DNA of 64,000 nt from Anaeramoeba flamelloides (Eukaryota; Metamonada; Anaeramoebidae): positions 3,162,001 to 3,226,000 of the forward strand of contig JANTQA010000072.1 of assembly GCA_027625915.1 (NCBI GenBank), given 5' to 3'. The notes under the pieces are model-generated. The model had not been told where the DNA came from, ran no database searches, and saw nothing but the letters and a program-made list of their open reading frames with translations. Shown one piece after another: positions 36,165 to 64,000 of the stretch. Every line of letters begins with the position of its first letter. The first letter of the stretch is position 1. The position numbers and the translations under genes were made by a program.

Positions 36165-36400
36165 CTAGAATTCAAAAGAATTAAGTATAATCAAACATCT
36201 TACTTATTTCTTTTGAATTCTGGAAAAATAAAGGAGGTTTTTTTACTTTTTTGAAATAAATGGAAAATTTATTTAATTTTCAGTTTATTCCAAAAAAGTA
36301 AAAAAACTAACGGAAAATCAAAAAAAAACAATATTTTTTCCAATTTAAATTAACAAATAATTCATTAATAGTCCAAATAATTGATTTAATATCTAATAGA
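36165..36400 (-). repeat. family E hairpin array, reverse copy
   Basis: Modules TAGAATTCAAAAGAATTAAG / CTTTTGAATTCTGGAAAA and GGTTTTTTTACTTTTTTGAAA / TCCAAAAAAGTAAAAAAAC, in the reverse orientation of 24230-24470; the outer flank also matches that copy. Confidence 0.55.
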
Positions 36401-36519
36401 TATTCATTGAATAATAATTTTAAAAATTAATAAAATGAATACTTAGCCATAAAGAAAAAAATATACGAAATTTTCACTATTAAGGAATTAGCAACTACCA
36501 AGCAGAAGTATAAGATAAA

Positions 36520-37207
36520 AGTATGTTGCTATTGGGTGTAAAACACATTAGTGCACCATGATTTAAATATTTCTAAAAAATCAATTAATCAAGTAGTAAT
36601 ATTTGTTGATCTCATCAATTAAAAATGATCCTAGTATTAGTAAAAAACCACAACAATTTCAGAAAAAAATATACATTTCATCACAAATTTAAAGGTTGAA
36701 TTATCAATATTGAGACTTTAAAGATGTAAAATATTTTTATTAAATTTGTGAAAAAATGTAGATTATTTGCTGAAAAAATTCAATTTTTTTCAAAAATGAA
36801 ATAATTAATGAATAGATTTTTTTGACAAATTATTTCTGAAATATTGGAAACATATTGATGTTATAATTAGCAGTATCAAAAGTAAATAAAGTTAACTAGT
36901 AATTGGGGGTTTTATGTGGATGATTATCGAATTAATATTTGGAATTTAAAAAATTCAAAAATATTTAACTTTAGGAAGGTTCAAATATGATTATTAAATA
37001 CTAGAATACTGTTATTTTGGTTTCTAATTTTCGATTTGGAAAAGGAATTAAAAAAAAAAATTTTGAAATGAAACTTTTTTAATTGTGATCCTTAGTAAAA
37101 AATTTATGGTTTTGTTGTGCAATAGAATTTATAATTGATTTTTTAGAGCTATTTGAACATGGACACTAATATCATTTACACACAATTACAACATATTTTG
37201 ATTATAG
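36520..37207 (+). mobile_element. DNA transposon remnant, family F, copy 2
   Basis: Both ends carry long inverted repeats of about 70 bp: AAAGTATGTTGCTATTGGG at the left and, in reverse, AAATATGTTGTAATTGTG at the right, each running on to CTAAAAAATCAATTA. Just inside the left end, the plus strand reads HHDLNISKKSINQVVIFVDL, the same text as in copy 1. The interior is decayed. Confidence 0.6.
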
Positions 37208-38353
37208 AGAAATCTATAGAGATCATTATTCCTTAAATTTAAAAAAAATATTAATAGAACCTGGAAAATTGGATTTTTCAACTTAAATTGTAAAATATCT
37301 TTCAAAATATTTTTTGATCAAAGATCTTTTATTAACCAATACGGTTTAAAATAATTGAAGTTATTGAAAAGTGAAAAATTAGCTCATATTAATTTTTTTA
37401 TTTGAAAAAATTTTTTCAGGATCAAGATGTGAAAGATCTTTTCAAGAAAAATAAATAAAAAAACTTTGGGGTATTGGGTTACGGTTGTTGTCATTCGAAA
37501 ACAAATTCCCTAACTTCATAACAATAATATTGGTCTTTGAATTTTAATGGGATCTAATTTCAGCTGATTGTCTGTAGTTTTGTCAACTGCAGTCAAAATA
37601 AAGCATGCTAAAAATTTAACCGTGTTTCAAAATAAAAAGAGTGTTTTTTGTTATAGTAAACCTATATCTCAACAGATCAAAGAAACAGATAACAAACCCT
37701 CTATAAATATGGTATTTGTTTCTTAAAGTTCTATTATTTAAATAGAAATTTGAAAAAATAAAGGATCAAATTGGTAAAATTTATCTCAAAAAAAAGAGAA
37801 AATTTTTAAGAAAATTTTTATCATCAAAATCAACTGAAAAAAAAAAAATTGAAAAAAAAATTTAAAATTTTAAGCAAATTGTATTACTAAATTAAATTTT
37901 ACTGAAAATCTCCAGATGTTTACTTTCAAAATTGATTTGAACTTAGGTATACTATTGGGAAGTCAATTGGGTTATTTCATTGGTACAAGAAGAAAAAAAA
38001 AGCACTTACTATATTTTGAAAAACAGATTATAATCGTTCAACAAATATTATTTTGATCACTGTTGATTTGTTTCACTCTTTTTTTTTTGGAAACAACTGT
38101 GTACTAACCTCTATCGAGTGAATTGGCTAGACGAAGAATTCCGAGCTTAAGAAATCTTTTAGAATTGAAAAAATGAAAAGCAGCCCGTAATTTTCAACTT
38201 TTTTATAGTCAAATATCAGGATTGGAATTTTGAGAAAAAATTTCAGAAACAACAATTACTGCCGTCTCTTTTCGGAATAGTACCCTTATTTTAAAAATAT
38301 TTGCAAATCTTAATATTTCATTTTTTCTAAAAATTTTCCTTTACTTTTTGTAA
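37208..38353. other. upstream region of VPS13
   Basis: 37250-37330 has a reverse relative at 63180-63260 (GATCTTTTATTAACCAATA block), so more repeat material is present. From about 37400 on the sequence is unique AT-rich spacer that should include the VPS13 promoter. Confidence 0.4.
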
Positions 38354-54802
<16,449 letters not shown>

Positions 54803-55051
54803 ATACTTTGTACACAAATTAATTAAAATAAATATTTTAAAATTTATCCATTTTTTTATTTTTATTTTTATTTTTTTTTTACCTTGCATAATCAGTTTTG
54901 AATCCATAATTTTGTTGGTTTAAATTTGAAAAACTTTAGAATATAAGTTGTTCTTTGAAAAGTTCTTTGTAAAGAATGATTCCGAAGCTTGATTTGATTG
55001 AATTTAATAAAACAAGAAAATTAAACTAAAAATTATTTCGTATTTTTCATA
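54803..55051. other. 3' flank of VPS13
   Basis: AT-rich; an AATAAA hexamer at about 54827 could serve as the polyadenylation signal. Confidence 0.4.
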
Positions 55052-55627
55052 ATATGTCCCTACGACACAAAAACACTAAAAATGGAAAACTGATCAAATA
55101 CATTCAATTAAAAAATTAAAAAAACTAAATGAAAAAATAACAATAAATAAAATTTCCAGTTAACTTTTTCTTAAAAACATTTTTTGCGAAATTATTGAAT
55201 TCAAACTTGAAATTATGTATATTTTTATATACAATCTCTTATTTTAACTCATTTACTAAAACAAATTCTAAATTATGGGAATTTTATTTTCCCAAAACGG
55301 ACTAATTTGGTCCTCAAATGTTTATTTTTATTTTTAAATGGTAAAATTATAAAAAAAAGTTATTTAAAACAGATAAACTCTCTAGAAAATCTTCTAATTT
55401 AATATATCAACTTATTCTTTGATTTCAAAATTTTCTCAACACCAATTTTTCAAAAATAAAATCAAAAAGTGCATAGTAATTTTAAAAATTATTTTCGATA
55501 TTCAAAAGTTGAGAGTGTTTTTATTCTAAAAAAATTTATCTCAGTGTTTAATTGAATTAAATTATCAAGTTAGATTTAGAAATATATTAATCAGAAAAAA
55601 ATAGTATTTTTTATAATGAGGATATAT
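55052..55627 (-). repeat. 576-bp dispersed repeat, family A, copy 2
   Basis: Reverse copy of 567-1142 with the same length; begins ATATGTCCCTACGACAC and ends TGAGGATATAT. Located between the convergent VPS13 and SEC24 genes. Confidence 0.7.
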
Positions 55628-56110
55628 TATCATTAGTAAGTGATAATATAATTTGTATTTTGATAACAAAATTCCTAAAAAAAAGTTTAGAAATTAGGGA
55701 AGTTCCGAGTGGTGTCCTAGAGTGCCTAGATTTTCTTGAATTTTTCTGTTTTATTTGTTAAGTTTTCTAGGTTTTTTGAGTTTTCTATTTATTTCTAAAG
55801 TAAAAAAAACCTAGAACACTTCACAAATAAAATAGAATACTTAAAAAAAACTTAGAACACTTCACAAATAAACAGAAAATTTATTAAAATTTTCGGTTTA
55901 TTTCTAAAGTAAAAAAAACCTAACGAAAATCTATTGATTTTAGAAATGAATAGAAAAGTCAAAAAAACCTAACGAAAATCTATTGATTTTCCAAATAAAA
56001 AGAAAACTCAAGAAAAGCTAACGGTGTTTTTTTTTAATTTGAGAAATAAAAAGAAAGATTCATCAATTTTCTTTTTATTTCTCAAATTAAAAAAAACTGA
56101 ACGACACAGA
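55628..56110 (+). mobile_element. LINE-type 3' end with hairpin array (family E)
   Basis: Starts with a short stretch whose translation ends SLEIREVP, the same as the LINE fragment at 57604-57955, followed by AGAGTGCCTAG. Then come stacked inverted repeats around AACGAAAATCTATTGATTT, GGTTTTTTTTACTTT and AACACTTCACAAATAAA, more numerous than in other copies. A 5'-truncated copy, as is usual for LINEs. Confidence 0.55.
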
Positions 56111-56427
56111 ATAGAAAAGTAATTTAATTTCTTCAAAAATAAATAAAATAAATAAATAACAGATTTTTTAAATTGATTCTTAACAAAATCAAAACAATTA
56201 TACTTTAAATATATTTTACGTAAAGATTATTTTCCGAAATCGTTTTAATTGTGCTTGAAACATTTATTTTTATATCAATCTCCCAATAGGATACAATATG
56301 TAATTTTCAAATTTTGTACAAGATAAAAAAAAAATTCGAAGGATAAAAAAGATTCAATTTGAACTGTTACATAAGAAGTAACTTAATTATTTTATTAAGG
56401 AAAACAATATTACTATTGTGAATATTT

Positions 56428-59400
56428 TTATAAAAATTTAAAATTTTGAAATTTTTGTAATAGAGTTTGACAAAATTCTTGATAAGTTAATTGTAAAGTT
56501 AATTTATCTTCAATTAACCAATTAAAGATTTTTTTCTGCTGAACATCACCTTCTTTTATTATTCTTACGATCAGGTTTCTCAAGAATTTATTGTTTAAAA
56601 TTTTAATAAATTTTCTGACTGATTTATTATAATTATTTTCAAGTTTTGGTAAAAATATTGATTCGGAAGGTATATTAGCAATATTTTCAGTCCCGAATAA
56701 CAGGAATAACACGTTTTCTTCTACCTTTTTACCGATATATATATATATTTCCAGGCTATTTACAAACAAGTAAATGCCAGTATTTTGGATATTTTGAATG
56801 CTTAATGATAATCTATTTGGAAGCTGATCTTGTAATATATTAATATCAAAATTATTTATCTGATATAAATGTGGACATAGAAACGAAGTTGTGTCATTAT
56901 ATGCACGGGAATTAAAATGTATTAATAAATATGAGACTTCATCAAAGGCAAAATCTTTTTCATTCATAATTTTTTTTTTTTTTGTATTTATCATCTCATT
57001 TTCATTTTCATTTTCATTCTTCTTTTCATTTCCATTCTTTTTTTTTACATTCTTCTCATTCTCATTTTTGATATTTCTAAAAATAATAATATTTTTTAAT
57101 AAAGCCTGTATAAAAAAGGGAAATAAATTTAGATTATTTGGCAAAATTATTTGGTTTCCTCCTTGTTCAAAAGAAGAGTTCACATATGATCTCCCCTCTT
57201 TTAACATAAAAAATTGTGTTAAGGGTTTTAAACATTCCTCAATAACTTGATTAATAATAATTTTTTTCCCCTTTAGAATATCATTAGTATAAAATCTAAC
57301 ATAATAATTAAATAAAATTTCAACATTTAAAGTATTAAAAATATCCCATACATTTGATGTTGTTTTGATTGCACTCGTTAGTATTCGAACCCTTCTTGTT
57401 TGCTTCGAGTCAGTATATCTATATAATAAATGTGGATATTTTTAGAAATATATATATTAAATTTACGATTTGATTAATATTTCAATATAATATTTATAAT
57501 TTATTTTAAGACAGATATCATTTATTTTTTTTTTTTATTTGAAATTATTAAAACAAGTTAACAACAAAAAATATTAAAATGTAAGCAAAATGCTTCCATA
57601 TTAAAATTAAGAAACTTCACAAATAATCTAAAGAGATATTATGATGTTTATGAGAAGAATAAAGTAAAAACTCAAACTCTTGTAATTTGTGGATAAAATA
57701 TTTCATAATTTATAAATAGATGAAGATATAGATCATTTTTTATGGTACTGTGCATTCTATAAAGAAAATCTAACGATTTGGATTAAAGAATTAATTCAAA
57801 TTCACAAAGGTAAAATAAAGAATAATACCTTTGATATTATTCCAAATAACGAATCATTATTTATCTTGTCATTGGCAAATGATAAAAAAAATTATAATTC
57901 TTTATTAAAATTTCGAAATAAAAATTTAGAAATTAGGGAAGTACCGTAGAGTGCCTAACTTTTCCAGAATTTGAAAGAATAGAGAAAAATCAAATATTTT
58001 ACACAATTCTTTTAAATTCTGGAAAAATTAATGTTGTTTTTTTTTTTAATTTTTGAAATAAACCGAAAATTTTAAGAAATTTTCTTTTTATTTCAAAAAT
58101 TAAAAAAAAAAAGCTAACGACAAGTGCTTAGGTTTTCAGGAATTTAAAAGAATTGAGTTAAATCTTTTGATTTTACTCAATTCTTTTGAATTCTGGAAAA
58201 CATAATGGCCGTAAGTGGGAATTAATTTCCTCTTTTCAGGATAAAGAAAAAATAAAGAAAAAAATAAAAAAAATAAAAATTATCATTTTGGAAATTTTTT
58301 TTAAAATCCAAATCTCTAAAGAATGAAACCAAATTAAATATTATTCAAACTATTTAATAATTAATATTTAAAATCACCAAAAGTAATGGTTTTTTCAATT
58401 TTTTATTCCAAGATTAACTCAGATTATCATCAACATAAAAACCTAAACAATGATTATTTTAGTTTCTCTTTCAATGAAATTAGTTGTATTTTAAATCTAT
58501 TTCAAAAATTTCAGAAATAATTTGTCAAAAATATTTATTAGTTAAAGATTTAATTTTTTAAAAAAATTGAATTTTTTATCTATTAATCGATATTTTGAGA
58601 CGAAAAAATAAGAAAGATATTTTGCAACTTTATAGTATGAAAATTGATTATTCAACCTTTAAATTTGTCTCGAAGTTCAGACTGTTTTCCAAAATCCTTC
58701 GAGTTTTTGACTAATGCAAGGATCATTTTTAATTGATGTGATCAACAACTACAGTCAGTTTCAAATTTAAGGCACAAACTTTCAACGAAACTTAAGGCAC
58801 AAAAAAATCTCAAATTAAGGCACAAAATTTGGAATTTTTTTTTTTACAATTTATTTTTACTAGAATTTGAATTTTGTGCTTTAATTTGAGATTTTTATTG
58901 TGCCTTAAGTTTCGTTGAAAGTTTGTGCCTTAAATTTGAAACTGACTGTAGTACCAATTCAAAAATCGAATTTTTAGAGGCATCTGAACCATGGTGAACT
59001 AATCTGGTTTACTTTCGATGGCAACACACTTTAATTTTAGACTTCTCCGTGTTAGAAGCTTGCCTCTTAAGAGATGATTCAGCTTAATGTTATCAATTAT
59101 CAAAAAATTTCCTTTCAGATAATATTAGTTTGATGTAAATCGAGAAAATATCTTTTAGTATTTTATTCAAACTTATATTCAGTCACTATTTAGCTCTTTA
59201 AGGAATTGGGATTATGGGAAAATTTAAAAAAAAAATAAATAAAAAAAATAAATAAAAAAATGAGAAAAAAAACTTACACAGTCGCAATTTGTATGATGAA
59301 GGGCCTTTTAAAATTAAAATTGTCTTTTAATTTTACGTCTAATAATATAGAGTGGTCTGGTGAAATATTGGGCATTTGGATTAATTTCGTATTTGAGACT

Positions 59401-60899
59401 AGAAAGTTTCCATACATTTGCTTCACTTCAAACTCTTTAGATGTTCTGCACTTTATTACGGATTCCCACGTGGTATTTCTACTCAACACATAAGCAAAAT
59501 CCTTTTCAAATGCTCTGCCTGTCCCGTTTCTATGATCAAAATCAGAATAATAAAATAATTCGCCACCAGTATTTTTTGAAAGCAAACCGAGGGTTTCTAT
59601 ATTGAGGTAATCATTCGGAAAAACAAAAAGATCGACAGAGATATGGCTACTGTTAAACAGTTTGGACATATTTTGATAAAAACCCTTTGGAGAAAATTCC
59701 GAGGAGTCTTCACCTAAGAAAGGCTCTAGTGACTTTACAATTCGCCATTGCTCTTCTTCAAGTAGAATTTGCTCTCGATTTGAAATCTTATATTTTCCTA
59801 AAGACGGCCTTGACGTTAAGGTGAAAAACACTTTACCACCAGTATCAGACATGATTAAATAAGTAGCCTGTAGTGCAAGAGAAAATGCGGAGTCTTCAAA
59901 CGTGTTGTTTTTTATTGACAGAAGGCTGTTATTGTTCTTGTTATCAAAGAGCTCTGGTAAAGAATGTAAAAATTGTAATATTTTTTCCTTTTGGGAATTG
60001 GGATTAACTAACAAATATTCCTTAGATGTTGGTAAAAAGTCCTCGTCAATGTCAGACAGAACATACATGTGGGGCTTTTCCTTTTCTGGGTGGAAAGACC
60101 AAATGTGGACTGTTGAATTAAATGTAATAAAGCCAATTTTTGCAATGCCTTGTCCCTTCAATTCTTCATTTTCGAGGGCTGCACATAGCTGCTGAACAAT
60201 GCCTATAAGCCTTCCTGTCTTTATTGATTCCAAAGTGACGTCAAAAACAAAGAAATAGGCCGGTGCGATTGGATCTCGGTTCATAAATGCGTTCACCGCA
60301 ATAAATTCATAAACCCCTGAATTTAGCTCTGATCTGTTTTCTAAGTCCTCCCTTTTCCCCTCCTGATCGAGGGTGCTCGAATACCAGAACGGTACTGTGT
60401 TTAATTTTTCACACATCGCACATTTCCAAGTTCTTCCCTCGTCATGAAAGCCACAAAAGCTTGAAATGTATGCATTACAACCGTCACACCGAATTATTCC
60501 TTCTTTTTTAAAGAGATCAACAACAGGCACAATACCCAAGTTTGATCCCTTCTTTTGCTCAGCAAATGGATCAATTGACAAACAAAGCGGTGTTCTTAAA
60601 TTGTCATTTGCAATGTCTGAACTTGGAAAAAGTTGAAAATTACTTTGAATATAACCCCTTGGTGCAGAGAGTAAATTTAATTCTTTATGGAAAGTTTGAA
60701 GGTTTTTTTTTTTATTTTTGTTGAAATTTGTTTTGTCATTTAGCTCAAAGAAAAAAAAGAAAAGAAAAAGTTTTTTCTAAATTGTTATGAAGAACAAACC
60801 TGTTTGAGTGAATTCTGTTAATTGTTTAGTTTTTTTTGGTTGAAGTTGTGGTTGTAACTGAGAAGAAAATACATTATTATTGAATATTTGATTGTTCAT
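56428..60899 (-). CDS. SEC24: COPII coat protein SEC24, three exons
   Basis: Cargo-selecting subunit of the COPII coat at ER exit sites, partner of SEC23. Exons (minus): 60899-60800, 59278-60682, 56428-57418; GT-AG introns of 117 and 1859 nt keep phase; 831 residues. The first 33 residues are Gln/Pro/Asn-rich, far shorter than in animal SEC24. The zinc-finger cysteines are at 99, 102, 121 and 124 (IIRCDGC, WKCAMC), followed by PAYFFVFDV and the trunk domain, then the beta-sandwich, the helical part (ARVNS-like region SYVNSSFEQGG, LFPFFIQALL) and the gelsolin-like end (NTGIYLFVNSLEIYIYIGKKV, RIIKEGD, LIEDK). A Glu/Asn/Lys low-complexity insert breaks the helical region. The middle and last exons are firm; the first exon and its 117-nt intron are inferred from phase. 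The 1859-nt intron contains a LINE fragment, a family F transposon and a MITE. Confidence 0.92.
57604..58210 (+). mobile_element. LINE fragment: ORF2 C-terminus plus hairpin tail
   Basis: In the SEC24 intron, opposite strand. It reads KLRNFTNNLKRYYDVYEKN, NKVKTQTLVIC, then after one frame change EDIDHFLWYCAFYKENLTIW and ends LEIREVP at 57955. A Cys...His...Cys arrangement after a basic stretch is typical of the zinc-knuckle region following the reverse transcriptase of non-LTR retrotransposons. After the stop come hairpin modules CCAGAATTTGAAAGAATAG / ATTCTTTTAAATTCTGG and GAAATAAACCGAAAATTT with its partner. 5'-truncated and defective. Confidence 0.6.
58270..59035 (-). mobile_element. DNA transposon remnant, family F, copy 3
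   Basis: Aligns with 33255-33935 along its length (CATCAACATAAAA, AATAATTTGTCAAAAA, TTTTGAGACRAA landmarks). On the minus strand the conserved text reads HHGSDASKNSIFELV and is then cut by the MITE at 58752-58948 before continuing with VVDHIN. Lies in the SEC24 1859-nt intron. Confidence 0.55.
58752..58948. mobile_element. TA-type MITE 'CAGTCAG' family, inserted in family F
   Basis: 197 bp, CAGTCAGTTTCAAATTTAAG to CTTAAATTTGAAACTGACTG, flanked by TA on both sides. The arms are nearly perfect complements. Insertion splits the transposase-like text of the host element, giving a clear relative age. Confidence 0.9.
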
Positions 60900-61189
60900 T
60901 GATTTTTTATTTATTCAAATTTGCAATTGTAATTGCAAGGAAAATGGTTTTGTTAATTAAAGAGTTTGTTTGTTGTTCAAAAATATGATAGAAGATCTTG
61001 AGTTCTTAAAAGATTGATTTGTTTTGTTTGCAAAATAAAAATATTGACAGTATATTTTAATTAATAAGGGAGTTCAGTTAAAAAAATGAATTTAAATCTC
61101 AGATTTAATTTTATTTTGAGACTTTATATAAACACTGATCCTTTTCAGACTTAAATCTTGAAATTCAAGTGCAATTAAAATGGATAAAC
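60900..61189. other. upstream region of SEC24
   Basis: AT-rich flank with presumed SEC24 promoter; no motif recognised. Confidence 0.35.
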
Positions 61190-61603
61190 CGTTTTGGAAA
61201 AAAAGTGAAACAGGTAAAAAAGTTAAACACGGTTTTTAATTGGGAACATTACTGAAAATGAAAAGTAAAATCAATGAAAAGAAGAAATCAATTTACTTCA
61301 AATAATAATCCGTTATATTATTTTCAATAAATCCAACAAATACAATTTAAATCTACTTAATAAGGAAATTGTTTGTGTGGTTTTGGAGATCTCAAAAAAA
61401 TTCAATTTTATGAACAAATTTTAACTTATTGATAGATCTAAAAAAAAACCCATACTAAAAGAGAGTGTTAAAAAAACTGTTATTGTGCTGAGTCCTTCAT
61501 TTTGTCTTTAGTTATTTATTCTTTTTTTAATTGATCTTCCTTTTCATTCTTCGATTAATGTTCCGAATTAAAAACTGTGTTTCACTTTTTTTCCACAATG
61601 GTA
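61190..61603 (+). mobile_element. MITE family B, copy 3
   Basis: Same interior as 12996-13407 (for example CAACAAATACAATTTAAATC, AAAACTGTTATTGTG), with ends GTGAAACAGG...AAACACGGTTTTTAATTGGG and ATTAAAAACTGTGTTTCAC. A small duplication of the GTGAAACA/GTTAAACA end is seen at the left. Confidence 0.75.
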
Positions 61604-62439
61604 AAGAAATTTAATTATATTTTTTGATAATTTGAAAGAAATTTGTTTTTACTATTTGTCGCAAAAATAAATGTAAAAAAATTTCGATTCAGCTTTCTGA
61701 AAAAATATTTTTAATTAGATTTAAACTTGTAAATTTTCTAGTATTTAATAGAATTTGATATTATTCATAACGTTTTTAGAATTGGGGGTTTTGTAGACAT
61801 ATTTTAATTTGTGGTATGATGATTTTTTTGGAAATCTGATTGAAAATTTTGATCTTTTTTATTTTACAATTTAGAATAGTTTTAAAGACTGTGACTAAAA
61901 TTTAAAAAGTTGTAATAAATTCTATGAGTAAAAAGTTGGTATTTTGATTCAATTTCAAATTCTTTCCATCTGATAAAAAAGTTGAATTTGATTAAAAGTA
62001 AATAATTTATGTTTAATCTAGAAGTTAATAGTTGAATAGAATTAATTTGGAAGAGTATATATATATACTAAATAAATCTAACTGAGATAAATTTTATAAA
62101 TTTTTAAAGATATTTTTAATTATTGTTTAATTCCTTTTGATATATATTTAACATTTATAGTTCATTGGCTTTTAAAAACTATTAGTATGAGAAGTGATTT
62201 TTTTTTTTTTTTTTTTTTCATTTCTGTTCTTTATTCATCCAATAAAAAAAGATTCAAGAAATAATATTTGTTTGTATTGAAGATTTACAAATTAAAAAAA
62301 TGGGAAAAGAAAAAAATTTCTATTTTTTTAATTTTTAACTTTTTCTTGTTAAAAACAAATCCGTTAAGAATCTTTATAGAATTTCATAAAAAAAATTATA
62401 ATTAAATTATTTCGTGAGGTGAGTTAGAAGGCAAAAATT
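61604..62439. other. AT-rich spacer
   Basis: No gene recognised. Contains a T20 tract near 62198-62218. Confidence 0.4.
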
Positions 62440-62850
62440 AATTGTGTTTGACATTTCAAATGTCTCTATAAATTGAATCTGTAAATTAGAACGAGTTGTT
62501 GATGGCTTCAATAAAAAAAAATACTTTATTTTTCTGGAAAAATTCAATAATTTTAGAAAACAATATGTGTTTTATTTAAGATTTAAAGGTTTAATTATCA
62601 TTACTCAGATTTTAAAAAACAAAAAATTATTCTTAAATTAGTCATTAAATGTAGATTATTTGCTAAAAATTTCTTTTTTTAATTAAAATCATATAATGAA
62701 CCAAGAGATACTTTTAACAAATTATTTATCACATTTTGGAAACATATGAACAATAAACAACTAATTTTATAAACATTAAAACAAATTTTTCCTTTTTTTT
62801 TTTGGTTTTTTAGGTGAATAATTGTTGAGTAAATCTTGAAATTAATAAAT
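62440..62850 (+). mobile_element. family F fragment, copy 4
   Basis: Decayed relative of copy 2: DISNVSIN and RVVDGFN on the plus strand correspond to DLNISKKSIN and VVIFVDLIN, and AAATGTAGATTATTTGCT is shared with 36760. Right border not resolved. Confidence 0.4.
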
Positions 62851-63469
62851 AATGTAAAAATAGTACTTTGTGGGTTTCCAAATAGAATTCTTGAATACTG
62901 AAAGTATCTGTTTCAATATAAACCCGAATTCAAAATTGTTAACTTGTAAAAATTCAATTTTTAAAAAAAAATCTTATTTATTAAATTCTAGAGGAAATAC
63001 CAAATTATAACCATTCACTAAATGATATATTAATCTTCATTCCTAAAGTTCCATAGTGTTAAAAAAAACAAAACAAAAAATTATCAATACACAATCCAGA
63101 AAAAATTTTATCAAAAAAAAAAATAAAATATTTTCTAATTTTACCCTTTTTAAGAACTTCAATTAGAATAAAAACAATTGGTTAATAAAAGATCTATGAT
63201 CAAAAAAAATAGTTTGAAAGATATTTTACAATTTCAGTCAAAAAATCTAATTTACTAATTTTTCATAAGATTTTTTTTCAATTTGATAGCTAAAAAAAAA
63301 TGAATATTTTTTTGCTCACAGCTAAGAGGTCATTTTATTAGATGTTAAAAGTAAATTATTTCTAATTATTACTTTTCAATCTGATAAATATCTTTAAATA
63401 ATGAATGAGTATTTGGATTATTAAAGAATTATTTGTACTTTAATATTTAAAAAAAAAATATTTTTTTGT
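62851..63469. other. AT-rich spacer with repeat traces
   Basis: 63180-63260 matches 37250-37330 in reverse. Otherwise nothing recognised. Confidence 0.4.
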
Positions 63470-63560
63470 CGGAAACTTCCGTTAGATTTTTTTAACTTTA
63501 TGTAATAAACAGAAAATCTCAGAAATTTTCGATTTATTTCAAAAATTAAAAATAAAATAT
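63470..63560. repeat. family E hairpin module
   Basis: CCGTTAGATTTTTTTAACTTT and AATAAACAGAAAATCTCAG with partner TTTTCGATTTATTTC, one decayed hairpin of the family E type. Confidence 0.45.
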
Positions 63561-64000
63561 AGGATACTTTCATTGTTTATCATAGTTATTTTTTTTTCCC
63601 TATTTGAGTTTTTTTATATGATAAGAGTGTTTTCCAAATTATTAGTTATTATCTATTTAAAAAAATATCCTAAAGTTGAAATTAAGTAAAATTCCTTGTA
63701 TTATCAATTAAAATTTTTTATCCCAAATAAGAGCTTTTTTCTAGATATAAGATTTGTAAGAATCGTGGTTATACATAGAACAATAAATATATAAACCCCA
63801 TGTATTTGAAGTTCTGTAATATAGGTTCTATTATAAATAAAGTTTATTATTAAAGATGATAGATTAAGGAACAGGAGTAGTTTTGTCAAACTTTTTTTTT
63901 TCAATTTTATTTTTTCATGTTAGTGACCAGAAAATCTTTACTCATAAATTACATTTTTTTTAATTTTATTTTAAATTTTCCTAAAAGAGAAAATTCAAAA
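63561..64000. other. AT-rich spacer at window end
   Basis: No gene or named repeat recognised. A 66-codon minus-strand frame (63704-63904) is hydrophobic, without any family signature, and taken as chance. Confidence 0.4.

Overview
This is a nuclear segment of an AT-rich, intron-bearing single-celled eukaryote. The proteins are clearly eukaryotic: VPS13, SEC24, a p24/TMED cargo receptor, cytoplasmic dynein intermediate chain, ribosomal protein eL13 and a RhoGAP. Introns follow GT-AG, every gene that can be closed ends in TAA, and many proteins carry runs of Asn, Lys, Glu/Asn or Thr/Glu. The style (RhoGAP gene, N/K/E-rich inserts, very AT-rich spacers) resembles an amoeboid protist such as Anaeramoeba or an amoebozoan, but this placement is an inference from style only.

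Layout. 1-2.9 kb holds a 576-bp dispersed repeat and a 1.3-kb fold-back element. 2.97-4.38 kb (minus) is a RhoGAP gene whose two halves are out of frame across an A14 run. 7.1-16.9 kb (minus) is a four-exon dynein intermediate chain gene with introns of 3.2 and 4.3 kb. 17-22 kb is repeat-rich spacer. 22.07-22.78 kb (minus) is eL13. 23-28.5 kb is a zone of transposon remnants, a possible decayed gene and arrays of a 19-bp repeat with an ATCGCGAT core. 28.96-31.47 kb (minus) is a three-exon p24-delta/TMED10-like gene, followed by a small plus-strand single-pass membrane protein at 32.5 kb. 33-37.3 kb is a graveyard of nested DNA transposons. 38.35-54.80 kb (plus) is VPS13, with two small exons and one exon of 12,069 nt. 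56.4-60.9 kb (minus) is SEC24, convergent with VPS13. The rest is repeats and AT-rich spacer.

How the genes fit together. Three of the seven genes act on membranes between ER and Golgi or on lipid supply: SEC24 is the COPII cargo coat, TMED10 the p24 cargo receptor, VPS13 a bridge lipid-transfer protein. Dynein moves the same membranes. They are separate transcription units, so the proximity is probably accidental.

The most striking non-genic content is: (i) a TA-flanked 197-bp inverted-repeat MITE family whose two arms carry the same substitutions in mirror image; (ii) transposon-in-transposon insertions; (iii) three separate arrays of a roughly 19-bp palindromic-core repeat; (iv) LINE-type 3' ends followed by stacked hairpins; (v) an abrupt GC-rich island inside the last exon of VPS13. 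The largest introns of the dynein, VPS13 and SEC24 genes hold most of the intronic transposon material. All coordinates of repeats are by-eye estimates (about 10-30 bp); exon borders were chosen by reading frame and GT/AG and were checked to keep phase.
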